Position numbers and translations under genes: made by a program
NCBI RefSeq assembly: GCF_050874005.1
Contig: NZ_JBNMJV010000009.1
Location: forward strand, 1-64,000
From: Huintestinicola sp050874005
GTDB lineage: Bacteria; Bacillota; Clostridia; Oscillospirales; Ruminococcaceae
Direction of reading: 5' to 3'
Length of the DNA: 64,000 nucleotides
In this document: one piece after another, positions 17,869-25,485 of the stretch
Layout of the letters: each line of letters starts with the position of its first letter
Numbering within the stretch: the first letter of the stretch is position 1
Notes under the pieces: model-generated
Told to the model about the DNA's origin: nothing
Databases searched by the model: none
What the model saw: only the letters and a program-made list of their open reading frames with translations

Positions 17869-18896
17869 TTTATCACTTCCGCTTTTTGGCTGAGAGTATT
17901 ATCGGTAAATTCGGCATTTTCGTAAAGGCTTTCCGTTATAATTATCCTGCCGTCCTCGGTCATTATGAGCATTTCAAAGTCACGATGTTCTTTCCAGAAT
18001 TCTATGGCTTTTTCTTCGCCCATTACGAAAAGTGCAGTTGATAAACCGTCGCAGTATGTGCCGCTGTCGCCTGTTACTGTTACAGCGGCAAGTCCGTTGT
18101 CAACGGGATATCCCGTTTTGGGGTCTATTATATGGCAGTATTTTTTTCCGTCCTCGGAGACAAAATATCGCTGATAATTTCCCGAGGTTACGACTGCTTT
18201 ATCACGAACAGAGAGCGTACAGATCATATCCGAGGGGGAAAATGGGTCGGTCACAGCCACACGCCAGGGGGTGCTGTCGGGCTTTTCGCCTATGGTCTGA
18301 ACATTGCCGCCAAGGCTCAGTATTGCAGAGGAAACGCCCTCATTTTTGAGAATTTCCGCTGCCTGTTCTCCTGCATAACCCTTTGCCACAGAGCCGAGAT
18401 CAAGCTGATAACTTTCGGGTAATGTGACCTTGTTATCGCTTATTGAAATGTTAAAATAGCCTGTTGCGTCCAGAAGTTCATTTATCCTTTTATCGGTGGG
18501 TACTGCGTAATTTCCCGTTGTAAAGCCCCACTCACGTACAAGAGGATAAACGGTGATATCCAGCGCTCTGTCTGTCAGTTCGGAAAAGTCGATGGAGCGG
18601 GAGATAAGCTGGGCGGTATCAGCGCTTATTTCCACAGGCTGTCCCCGGGAGCTGTTTATCCTTCCGATATCGCTGCTTGTATCGGTTACGGAAAAAAGTC
18701 CCTCAAGCCTTGTAATTTCACTGCAAGCCTTGTCAAGTGCTCCTTCGGCATTTTCTCCGTATGCTGTCATTGTCATATAGGTATCCATTGCGAAAAAATC
18801 TTTTTTGGCGCAGGGTTCTTCAAAAATTCCGCAGCCGCAGAGCAGGCTTAATATAGATATGCCGAAAAGTACGGCTGCTTTTTTCAAAATTATCAT
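17865..18896 (-). CDS. apbE: FAD:protein FMN transferase (ApbE), lipoprotein
   Basis: 343 residues with signal peptide and lipobox LCGC. ApbE motifs: FAMDTYMTMTAYG, SLGGNVQTIGEKP, and the Mg-binding DGLSTALFVMG. It transfers FMN from FAD to a Ser/Thr of extracytosolic redox proteins. No protein with an FMN-binding target motif lies in this window, so its client is elsewhere. First gene of a four-gene operon. The start is either the ATG at 18896 or a TTG at 18887 that is better spaced from GTGAG. Confidence 0.88.
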   Translation of the reverse strand: MIILKKAAVLFGISILSLLCGCGIFEEPCAKKDFFAMDTYMTMTAYGENAEGALDKACSEITRLEGLFSVTDTSSDIGRINSSRGQPVEISADTAQLISRSIDFSELTDRALDITVYPLVREWGFTTGNYAVPTDKRINELLDATGYFNISISDNKVTLPESYQLDLGSVAKGYAGEQAAEILKNEGVSSAILSLGGNVQTIGEKPDSTPWRVAVTDPFSPSDMICTLSVRDKAVVTSGNYQRYFVSEDGKKYCHIIDPKTGYPVDNGLAAVTVTGDSGTYCDGLSTALFVMGEEKAIEFWKEHRDFEMLIMTEDGRIIITESLYENAEFTDNTLSQKAEVIK

Positions 18897-18912
18897 CTCA
18901 CTTTAAAACAAG

Positions 18913-18941
18913 TTGACGTTTATCTGCAAATATGTTATAAT
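18913..18941 (+). promoter_or_regulatory. Sigma-A promoter of the methyltransferase gene
   Basis: TTGACG (18913-18918), 17-bp spacer, TATAAT (18936-18941), 38 bp before the start codon. Confidence 0.7.
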
Positions 18942-18978
18942 TTGGATAAACTTATATCAAAAAGCGGAGGACAAAGAT

Positions 18979-19764
18979 ATGAACGAGGTCAACAAAACGC
19001 TTTATATCCCACTTTACGGTAAATCGGAAATAAGCCGCAGAGGCATTATTATAAGCGACAAAATGGCTGAGGAAATTTGGGAAAAAGAGGGCTTTGAGCT
19101 TAAAGGAAAAGCTCGCTCAAAGTGGCTCGCTCTCTTTATGTCAATGCGTGCGGCGGTGTTTGACGAGTGGACAGTCCGCACTCTTTCAAAATATCCACAA
19201 GCTGTCGTTCTGCACATCGGCTGCGGTCTTGACAGCCGAATTTTACGGGTGGGAAACAGCACCAATTTATGGTTTGACATTGATTTCTCCGATGTTATCA
19301 AGGAACGTAGAAAGTATTTTTCCGAAAATGAGAAATATACTATGCTTGAAGCGGACGCTTCAAAGACAGAATGGATAGACGCTCTCCCCGACGCTCCCGA
19401 AGCGGTGGTCGTTATGGAGGGGATATCTATGTATCTCGGAAGTGAAAAATGCCGCAGGCTTTTTGAAGCTCTTTCTCGGAAATACGGCAGGCTGTTTATT
19501 TTAGCGGACGTTTACACCGTTTTTGCCGCCAAAGCCATAAAGTATAAAAATCCCATAAACGATGTTGGCGTTACCGAGGTTTACGGAATTGACAGTCCAG
19601 ATGAACTTGAAACAGAGGAAGTACGCTTTAAAGCGGAACATTCTATGACGCCGCAAAAACTTGTAGACAAGCTTCAAGGCTTTGAAAGGACTTTTTTCAA
19701 TACTGTTTTTGCGGGAAAGGCAACTAAAAAAATTTACCGCCTGTTTGAATTTGAAAAGATCTGA
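18979..19764 (+). CDS. Class I SAM methyltransferase, TcmP / leucine carboxyl methyltransferase-like
   Basis: 261 residues. VLHIGCGLDSRI is the SAM-binding loop and the FDIDFSDVIKERRK stretch matches the LCMT/TcmP branch that O-methylates small molecules or carboxylates. The start at 18979 follows AGCGGAGGAC; an earlier in-frame ATG at 18913 lies in the promoter. The last 31 bp overlap, tail to tail, with the LacI-family regulator gene. Substrate unknown. Confidence 0.75.
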   Translation: MNEVNKTLYIPLYGKSEISRRGIIISDKMAEEIWEKEGFELKGKARSKWLALFMSMRAAVFDEWTVRTLSKYPQAVVLHIGCGLDSRILRVGNSTNLWFDIDFSDVIKERRKYFSENEKYTMLEADASKTEWIDALPDAPEAVVVMEGISMYLGSEKCRRLFEALSRKYGRLFILADVYTVFAAKAIKYKNPINDVGVTEVYGIDSPDELETEEVRFKAEHSMTPQKLVDKLQGFERTFFNTVFAGKATKKIYRLFEFEKI

Positions 19765-20771
19765 TCCGTTTCCGCTTTTATGGCTCTGACGGAGTTTTTG
19801 TAGATTATCCTGCCGCCGACGGGCATACGTCCGATGGAATAGGCGGGATTTTCGATTTTTTTCAGAATTGTCTCCACCGCAAGAGCGGACATCTGCTCGG
19901 TATTTACCTCGATTGTGGTTATTTTCGGGTCGGACATTTCCGAGTAGACCGAATTGTCAAAGCCTGTCACGGAAATATCCTGTGGGACACGATAGCCCTC
20001 TTTTTTTAGCTGATTTATAAGCTGATAGGCTGTGCCGTCACAGTTGCAGACAAAGGCGGTGGGCATATCCACAGGCAGGGCTATGGGCTTCATAAGTCCG
20101 TCCTCACCTCTGTCCTCGAGAACGTAATTAGAGCTTACGTGGATATTATGCTCCATAAGGGATTTGATATAGCCTAAATATCTGTCCTGAATGGAGCTTG
20201 TTGCTTTGACAGAACCAACAAAGGCAAGCTTTCGGTGACCTATATTTATAAGGAAATTGGTGATATCATAGGAAGCATAAAAGCTGTCGCTGATAATGCA
20301 GTCGATGTCCTTGCGGTCATCGTAAAAGTCAAGGAATACAACGGGAATATTTTCCGAAGTGATAAGGTCGATATAGCTTTTTGAAAGCTGTCCCAGGATA
20401 ATTGCGCCGTCTGCTTTGCCCTGCATTGCAGAGGGATATATTAGCTTTTCCTCGCTTTCGGGAGTAACGGTATGAAAGAAAGCACACCGTCCCCTGCTTT
20501 GAAGCTGAGCTGAGATATGCTTGTAGTACTTTAGATAAAATGAATCCTCGTCGATAAAACGTGAGGAAGCAAGGACGCAGATATTTCCCGTAAGACTGCT
20601 CTGCTGCTTTCGTCTGACGGTATAGGAATAGCCAAGCTCCTTGGCGGTTCGGCGCACCTCTTCTCTTAGAGCGTCGCTGACTCCGCTTTTTCCGCTGAGA
20701 GCCTTTGAAACAGCTACAACACTCACTCCAAGGCGGTCGGCGATATCCTGCATTTTAACATTTTTTGTCAA
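19734..20771 (-). CDS. LacI-family transcriptional regulator
   Basis: About 345 residues: an N-terminal helix-turn-helix (MQDIADRLGVSVVAVSKALSGKSGVS), then a periplasmic-binding-like effector domain (GYIKSLMEHN, PTAFVCNCDGTAYQLINQLKKEG, ISVTGFDNSVYSEMSDPKITTI). It represses or activates sugar-linked genes; no sugar operon adjoins, so its target is unknown. The frame opens at GTG 20780, but TTG at 20771 is correctly spaced from AAGGAAG. Its promoter contains one arm of a 13-bp inverted repeat that may be an autoregulatory operator. Confidence 0.85.
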   Translation of the reverse strand: MTKNVKMQDIADRLGVSVVAVSKALSGKSGVSDALREEVRRTAKELGYSYTVRRKQQSSLTGNICVLASSRFIDEDSFYLKYYKHISAQLQSRGRCAFFHTVTPESEEKLIYPSAMQGKADGAIILGQLSKSYIDLITSENIPVVFLDFYDDRKDIDCIISDSFYASYDITNFLINIGHRKLAFVGSVKATSSIQDRYLGYIKSLMEHNIHVSSNYVLEDRGEDGLMKPIALPVDMPTAFVCNCDGTAYQLINQLKKEGYRVPQDISVTGFDNSVYSEMSDPKITTIEVNTEQMSALAVETILKKIENPAYSIGRMPVGGRIIYKNSVRAIKAETDQIFSNSNRR

Positions 20772-20806
20772 AGTGCTCACTTCCTTTTCTGCTTATCAAC
20801 AGATTT

Positions 20807-20836
20807 ATTATACTACAGAACATAGGCAAAAGTCAA
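20807..20836 (-). promoter_or_regulatory. Promoter of the LacI-family gene
   Basis: Minus strand: TTGACT (20831-20836), 18-bp spacer, TATAAT (20807-20812). The spacer contains the 20815-20827 inverted-repeat arm, so a factor bound there would block polymerase. Confidence 0.65.
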
Positions 20837-20903
20837 CACACCTGCATAAAAAACGCTCATCTATGCTCCCAGGGAACGGAGCATAGATGAGCCTATGTTC
20901 TGT
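20815..20903. repeat. Widely spaced 13-bp inverted repeat around a terminator
   Basis: ACAGAACATAGGC at 20815-20827 and its exact complement at 20891-20903. The first arm lies inside the LacI promoter spacer; the second adjoins the terminator of the micropeptide operon. It may be a paired operator site or an extension of the hairpin. Confidence 0.55.
20848..20891 (-). terminator. Terminator of the Cys-rich micropeptide operon
   Basis: Perfect 14-bp hairpin CTCATCTATGCTCC / GGAGCATAGATGAG (20856-20869, 20878-20891). On the minus strand it is followed by six T (20848-20853). Confidence 0.85.
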
Positions 20904-20928
20904 TATTTTGTTATGTTAATGATGCAGC

Positions 20929-21012
20929 TTATCTGCCGCAGCCTGTAAAGCAGTTTTTAAGGATGTCGATTACGCAGGATATATCTGCGCAGAAGAAATT
21001 AAAGTTGCACAT
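20929..21012 (-). CDS. Cys-rich micropeptide A (27 residues)
   Basis: 27 codons behind a strong SD (GGAGG, 21020-21024, seven bases before ATG). The peptide starts MCNFNFFC and ends NCFTGCGR, with five Cys. It shares the C-terminal pattern C-[VI]-I-[DE]-I-x-[KR]-N-C-F-T-x-C-G-R with the neighbouring 23-residue peptide, which argues for true translation and paralogy. It has no leader-peptidase signal or double-Gly leader and no adjacent maturase. I do not recognise the family; signalling peptide, small toxin or peptide precursor are all open. It lies directly before the operon terminator. Confidence 0.7.
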   Translation of the reverse strand: MCNFNFFCADISCVIDILKNCFTGCGR

Positions 21013-21062
21013 AATGTTACCTCCATAGATTAACTTGTTCGTTTCTTTCAGACTGCTTCATT

Positions 21063-21134
21063 TTATCTACCGCAGCTTGTGAAGCAATTTCTGATTATTT
21101 CTATAATGCAGGAGAAATCAAATCCGCACATCAT
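21063..21134 (-). CDS. Cys-rich micropeptide B (23 residues)
   Basis: 23 codons starting with two ATGs, with GGGAGG (21140-21145) five bases ahead. The peptide starts MMCGFDFSC and ends RNCFTSCGR, with four Cys; it is a clear paralogue of micropeptide A, 50 bp downstream. First gene of the operon, about 55 bp from a consensus-spaced promoter. Too short to be called by standard gene finders. Function unknown. Confidence 0.7.
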   Translation of the reverse strand: MMCGFDFSCIIEIIRNCFTSCGR

Positions 21135-21189
21135 TCTCGCCTCCCTTTTTTTATTTCCGCAAGGGATTTTTCCCTCTCGGATCAACTTA

Positions 21190-21240
21190 ATTATAGCATT
21201 AAATCAGCCTTTTTTCAAGCTGTAAGTATTGGTAAGTATT
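21190..21240 (-). promoter_or_regulatory. Promoter and direct-repeat box of the micropeptide operon
   Basis: Minus strand: TTGAAA (21213-21218), 17-bp spacer, TATAAT (21190-21195). Immediately upstream lies a 9-bp direct repeat AATACTTAC (21222-21230 and 21232-21240) with a 10-bp period, that is, on the same DNA face. This is what an activator site abutting the -35 box would look like. Confidence 0.65.
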
Positions 21241-21424
21241 CTGCACAAAAATGCAGGAAATACTGTCAGCTTTATGCAGAAAAGATATGTGCATTTTCTG
21301 CCTTACGTGCAAAACATTTCCGATAATAAAAACTGTCTCCCGTAATATAATATTACTGCAAACCCAAAAGAGAAACGAAAAACGCTTCTCAAATTTAACT
21401 CAATCATAAAAGGAGATTACTACT

Positions 21425-21676
21425 ATGAAAAGCGATAAGCTCACTGCCCAGGGCAGAGAAACTATGGAAAGATTTAAGATGGAAGCTGCCAACGAAGTCG
21501 GCGTTAACCTCAAGAACGGTTACAACGGCGACATTACTGCAAGAGAAGCAGGCTCTGTAGGCGGTATGATGGTCAATATGATGACTCCCGAACAGCAATG
21601 GTGCTTTACTCGCAACAATGTACGTAAATTCGGACATTCGCAGGATCTTACATTTTTGGTGCAGAGTGGGATATGA
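21425..21676 (+). CDS. Alpha/beta-type small acid-soluble spore protein with long tail
   Basis: 83 residues. Residues about 14-54 carry the SASP signature: FKMEAANEVGVNL, then ITAREAGSVGGMMV, which contains the GPR-protease cleavage region and the DNA-contacting Gly segment. Such proteins coat spore DNA. The family is normally 60-72 residues; here the C-terminal 25 residues (after TPEQQ) include WCF and GHSQDL and look unlike other SASPs, so a late frameshift is possible. SD AAAGGAG is strong. Monocistronic. Confidence 0.8.
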   Translation: MKSDKLTAQGRETMERFKMEAANEVGVNLKNGYNGDITAREAGSVGGMMVNMMTPEQQWCFTRNNVRKFGHSQDLTFLVQSGI

Positions 21677-21699
21677 TACATATTTATCGGACACGCAAA

Positions 21700-21730
21700 C
21701 AGCCGGGGATTTTCCCTCGGCTGTTACTTA
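21700..21730 (+). terminator. Terminator after the spore protein gene
   Basis: CAGCCGGGGA / CCCTCGGCTG hairpin (21700-21723, one mismatch) followed by a T-rich stretch. It abuts the convergent ATPase gene, whose 3' end it may also serve. Confidence 0.65.
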
Positions 21731-23293
21731 TTTTACTATCTTCTCGATAATGCAGGAATGACCCTTGCTCTCATCATAGCTGATACCCACAAGCAGTATC
21801 TCTCCGCTGAAAGCAGCCAGCTTTTCGGTATAATGCTTTTCTTTTATCTGTTCAAGTGCATTTGAAGCGGTTTTGTTGTATTTCAGTTCAATGACCATTG
21901 CAGGTGAATCAACGTCCTTGCGTGGAATAAATGTGAGATCGGCAAAGCCTTTTCCGCTTGGCAGCTCTCTGAAAATCTCGTAGCTGTTTCTTGCCGAATA
22001 GTAGGCAAGTGCAAGCGTTACCGACAGGGACATTTCATTGTTGTACGCAATAATGGAAGTGTTTTTTCTGTGCACTTCCTCAAGTATTTCAGCAACCTTA
22101 TCAGCGTCGCAGGCAAGTGTAGCAGTAAGCAGTTCGTCCGACTGACGGAGCGAGTTCATGACCTCTTCCCAGCCGCCGTCCTCTATGCAGTTGATAAACT
22201 CCTGTTGAACCTCTTTATTGGGTATCCATGCAGTTTTGGTATCAAAATCATATGTGAGATAGCCGAGATGGATAAGAAGCGTGAGTACATCATCGGCGGA
22301 ATGGAGCGATACCATATCATTCTGGAATTTGCCCGTATTTACGGGAATATGTTCTCCTGCGATCATTCTGATGACCGACTGTCTCAGACCGTCCATATCT
22401 ATTTTGATATACATCTGCAGTGCTTCAAAGGTTTCGGTTTTTGTCCAGAAATTATCAAAACAATGTTCCGTGACAGCCTGAACAACAGACTGAGGATTAT
22501 ATATTTCAAAACCATTGACCATATATCCGTCATACCACTTTTTCATATCGGTTATTGACATATCTTGATTTTTGCAAAGTGATACAACCTCGTCAGCTGT
22601 AAAGCCTGTGAACTCTGCAAATCTTTTCTGATTAGCCATTGAGTATTCACGATACATATTTAGCGCAGAATGTTCACCGTATTTCTTGACAGGAAGAATA
22701 CCCGTTGCATAGTCAAGCGCCACATATGGCTGCTCTTTTAGCAAAGTTCGGAGATAATTAAGATACAGCTGCTGTCCTTCGGAATCATTCTTATAAACTC
22801 TGAAAATGCAGTCCCATTCGTCGATTATAAAAACAAAGGGTATGCCTGTTGTTTTATAAATCTCAAGCAGCATTTCATCAGAGGTATAATCATCGGGCAA
22901 GTCAAGATCTGCATATTCACGTTTAAGGTCACGAATAATTGCTTTCTCAAGCCTGTCTATCATAAATTTGATATTATCGGATTTTGAAGCGAAACCTCTT
23001 ATATCAAAACGAAAAACGTTATACTTGTTAAGGTGTTTTTCAAAGCTGTCGGACCTTGAAATTTTTAGTTTACTAAAAAGATCTCTTGAATTACAATCTC
23101 TGCTGTAATATGCTAAGAGCATATTTGCAGCCATTGATTTACCGAAGCGGCGTGGACGGCTAATGCAGATGTGTTTATCGGATGTATCCAACAAGCTGTT
23201 TGTGGCTTCTATCAGCATTGATTTATCCACATATATTTTTGAGTTTACTGCCTGTCTGAAAAGATCGTTGCCGGGGTTAAGGTATATTCCCAT
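21728..23293 (-). CDS. AAA-ATPase-like / PD-(D/E)XK nuclease-like protein
   Basis: 521 residues. The N-terminal AAA-ATPase-like domain (PF09820 type) has the Walker-A variant SRPRRFGKSM near residue 49 and Walker B FVFIIDEWD near 140. The C-terminus has a PD-(D/E)XK-type core: GKGFADLTFIPR then VIELKYNK. These proteins expand widely in gut Clostridia and Bacteroidetes; function is unknown, with defence or mobile-element links suggested. ATG at 23293 is chosen over GTG 23299 because GGGAGGAG precedes it. Confidence 0.83.
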   Translation of the reverse strand: MGIYLNPGNDLFRQAVNSKIYVDKSMLIEATNSLLDTSDKHICISRPRRFGKSMAANMLLAYYSRDCNSRDLFSKLKISRSDSFEKHLNKYNVFRFDIRGFASKSDNIKFMIDRLEKAIIRDLKREYADLDLPDDYTSDEMLLEIYKTTGIPFVFIIDEWDCIFRVYKNDSEGQQLYLNYLRTLLKEQPYVALDYATGILPVKKYGEHSALNMYREYSMANQKRFAEFTGFTADEVVSLCKNQDMSITDMKKWYDGYMVNGFEIYNPQSVVQAVTEHCFDNFWTKTETFEALQMYIKIDMDGLRQSVIRMIAGEHIPVNTGKFQNDMVSLHSADDVLTLLIHLGYLTYDFDTKTAWIPNKEVQQEFINCIEDGGWEEVMNSLRQSDELLTATLACDADKVAEILEEVHRKNTSIIAYNNEMSLSVTLALAYYSARNSYEIFRELPSGKGFADLTFIPRKDVDSPAMVIELKYNKTASNALEQIKEKHYTEKLAAFSGEILLVGISYDESKGHSCIIEKIVK

Positions 23294-23425
23294 TTTCACT
23301 CCTCCCGATATTATTTCAAGCTATTATAATTTATTATACCACATATTCCCGCCCATTTCAATACTCGGGGATAAATTATTCAAGCTGAGCTGTTAGTTCA
23401 CCGGCTAACACTACAAGCATAATTC

Positions 23426-23454
23426 TTGACAATCCTGTCCATACTTAGTATAAT
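23426..23454 (+). promoter_or_regulatory. Consensus promoter of HipA-like gene 1
   Basis: TTGACA (23426-23431), exact 17-bp spacer, TATAAT (23449-23454), 24 bp before the ATG. AAGGAAGAAGG supplies the ribosome binding site. Confidence 0.8.
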
Positions 23455-23478
23455 ATAATAAAGGAAGAAGGTGTTCGT

Positions 23479-24639
23479 ATGTCATATGTTCGTACATATT
23501 ATCTCAAGCATTTTGATACTCCATTAGTATTGTTTTCTGCTTGCTTACATACTGCTGATCCGAATATTGAGATCATAGAAGTATATGATGAACATAGTGA
23601 GCTTCTCCCTTACGGATTTACTCCGACTAATGATGGGCTTTATAAATGGATAAAGCGAAGGACTATCCCTCACAACAGAGCATATGTTGACAGCTTTCTT
23701 GCAAAGTGCGGTCTTTCTCCAAATCGTCCTATGGATATTATTTCCGTAAGCAAGGCGCTGTCTCTGACTGATTGCTACTGGGTGACTGAAGAAGATTCCG
23801 ATGACACTTTTGCAAGCCTTAATCTCTATGATAATCCTTTTAATACAACACTTGCACATACAGCATTCTCAGGTATCGGAAGCTTGCAGCACAGTGACAG
23901 GATAACCAGCCCTGAATTTACCACTAACGGTGCTTTAAGGAAATGCTGGCGACGTGATAAAAACAATATCACAAGACTTTACAAAGGCGGGACCGAAGGA
24001 GCAAGCAACACAGGCTTTGAGCCTTACTCCGAATACTATGCATCCAAAATTGCACATGTAATGGGTATCAATGCCATTGACTATAACATTGTCAGCTGGA
24101 AAAAGAATATCTGCTCTACCTGTGAAATGTTCACAAGCAAAGAAGTTTCATTCGTTCCCATAGGAAATGTTATAGAAAAATCATTTTACGAAAACATACG
24201 TGATTATTATGCCTCCCTCGGAAGTGATTTTCTTGAAGAGTTCTATGATATGATACTGTTTGATGCAGTGATCTATAACACAGACCGACATCTCGGCAAT
24301 TTCGGATTGCTCGTTGATTCAGCGACCAACAAGATCATCCGTCCTGCACCTATTTTCGATAACGGAAACTCCCTGTTCAATACCGCAAGCCTTGACTCTT
24401 TTAACGATATAAAGGATATGACATTGATAAGAGAATTTGCTTCAAGCAGATTTCCGGCATTTTACAATGATTTCGTTCAGACTGCTAAGGAAGTGCTTGA
24501 TGAACGCAGAACAGAAATGCTGGGCAAAGTGCTTGATATGGATCTGTGGAAATATCAGCCGAGACATAACCTTCCCTTCAAACGTGTCAAGATCATCGAA
24601 GCTATGGTCAAAGAGAGGGTAAGAGATCTTCTTAAATAG
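23479..24639 (+). CDS. HipA-like Ser/Thr kinase domain protein 1
   Basis: 386 residues. The catalytic segment TDRHLGNFGLL (near residue 272) and the metal-binding FDNGNSLF (near 294) are those of the HipA C-terminal kinase fold. The N-terminal 150 residues do not resemble classic HipA but are shared with the paralogue at 30816-31901 (for example LFS, SLTD/SLND, VTEE/VKEE). There is no HipB-like antitoxin next to it. It is transcribed alone from a consensus promoter. HipA family members phosphorylate proteins such as tRNA synthetases; the target here is unknown. Confidence 0.8.
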   Translation: MSYVRTYYLKHFDTPLVLFSACLHTADPNIEIIEVYDEHSELLPYGFTPTNDGLYKWIKRRTIPHNRAYVDSFLAKCGLSPNRPMDIISVSKALSLTDCYWVTEEDSDDTFASLNLYDNPFNTTLAHTAFSGIGSLQHSDRITSPEFTTNGALRKCWRRDKNNITRLYKGGTEGASNTGFEPYSEYYASKIAHVMGINAIDYNIVSWKKNICSTCEMFTSKEVSFVPIGNVIEKSFYENIRDYYASLGSDFLEEFYDMILFDAVIYNTDRHLGNFGLLVDSATNKIIRPAPIFDNGNSLFNTASLDSFNDIKDMTLIREFASSRFPAFYNDFVQTAKEVLDERRTEMLGKVLDMDLWKYQPRHNLPFKRVKIIEAMVKERVRDLLK

Positions 24640-24645
24640 TTTATA

Positions 24646-24682
24646 GGGTATAACAGGCATAAGCCTGCTGTACCCTTTTCAT
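24646..24682 (+). terminator. Terminator of HipA-like gene 1
   Basis: Arms GGGTA-CAGGC / GCCTG-TACCC around an internal mismatch (24646-24675), followed by TTTTC and a further T-run. Confidence 0.7.
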
Positions 24683-24705
24683 TTTTTCTCAAATTTCCCC
24701 GAAGC

Positions 24706-24745
24706 AAAAACAGAGCTGAGGTCGGGAGAAACCTCAGGCTCTGTT
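24706..24745 (-). terminator. Terminator of the VWA gene
   Basis: A 14-bp stem with one bulged base (24709-24745; outer arm AACAGAG / CTCTGTT, inner TGAGGT / ACCTCA). On the minus strand it runs into TTTTT. Confidence 0.8.
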
Positions 24746-24755
24746 ATGAAAAAAA

Positions 24756-25406
24756 TTATCCTCTTCTCTTATGATCCGCATCGACTTTTTTTCTCCAGAA
24801 AGCGGATTCAGACAGCTTTTTGCCCTTTCTAACGCCGGAAACTGCCATGCACATTGCGTCATACTGTACAGCACAGCCTTCGTGATCGCAGCAGTAATCC
24901 ACCGCTGTTGCACGACATATTCCCATGCTTTCCGCTGTTTCTGCCGCATCAATGTTTGCACCGAGAAATACAAATTCCCAGCCGTACTTTTCCTGTTGCC
25001 TCTTTATCATTTTCTTCACCTTGTCGGCAGTATAACGTCTGCTTGAGTTTTCCATGCCGTCTGTGGTAATTACAAACAGAGTATGTTCGGGCACATCTTC
25101 GGAACGGGCATATTTGTGGATATTACCGATATGCTTCACGGCATCTCCCACCGCATCAAGAAGTGCAGTTCCTCCACTCGGACAATAATCCTTGCCTGTA
25201 AGCTTTTTAACCTGCTCAACAGGCACTCTGTCAAGCAGAATACGGCTCTCGGTACTGAAAAGTACAGCCGATACCACAGCTTCACCTTCCTCGTTCTTCT
25301 GCTTTTCGATAAGGCTGTTAAAGCCGCCCACAGTATCACTTTTCAATGCTTCCATTGAACCGCTCTCGTCAAGGATAAAAACGATCTCTGTTAAATTCTT
25401 TTTCAT
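24756..25406 (-). CDS. von Willebrand factor A domain protein, TerY-like
   Basis: 216 residues. The MIDAS metal-site motif DESGSM is near residue 13, with further MIDAS elements GGTALLDAVG and TTDGMENSS. It is cytosolic (no signal) and resembles the VWA partners of Ter stress-response proteins, consistent with TerD and AIM24 genes 3 kb away. The start at 25406 follows ACGGAGGG; an upstream extension to 25478 lacks an SD. Likely a protein-protein or phosphoprotein adaptor; partner unproven. Confidence 0.8.
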   Translation of the reverse strand: MKKNLTEIVFILDESGSMEALKSDTVGGFNSLIEKQKNEEGEAVVSAVLFSTESRILLDRVPVEQVKKLTGKDYCPSGGTALLDAVGDAVKHIGNIHKYARSEDVPEHTLFVITTDGMENSSRRYTADKVKKMIKRQQEKYGWEFVFLGANIDAAETAESMGICRATAVDYCCDHEGCAVQYDAMCMAVSGVRKGKKLSESAFWRKKVDADHKRRG

Positions 25407-25485
25407 AAGAAATCCCTCCGTATGTTTTATTGTATCTTTATGATACATCATACAGAGGGATAATTGGTCGCATTTCAAGCGACAA

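Noticed and set aside
20815..21300. CRISPR-like repeats in the 20.8-21.3 kb region
   Set aside because: The repeats are two paralogous genes and short inverted or direct repeats without regular spacers.
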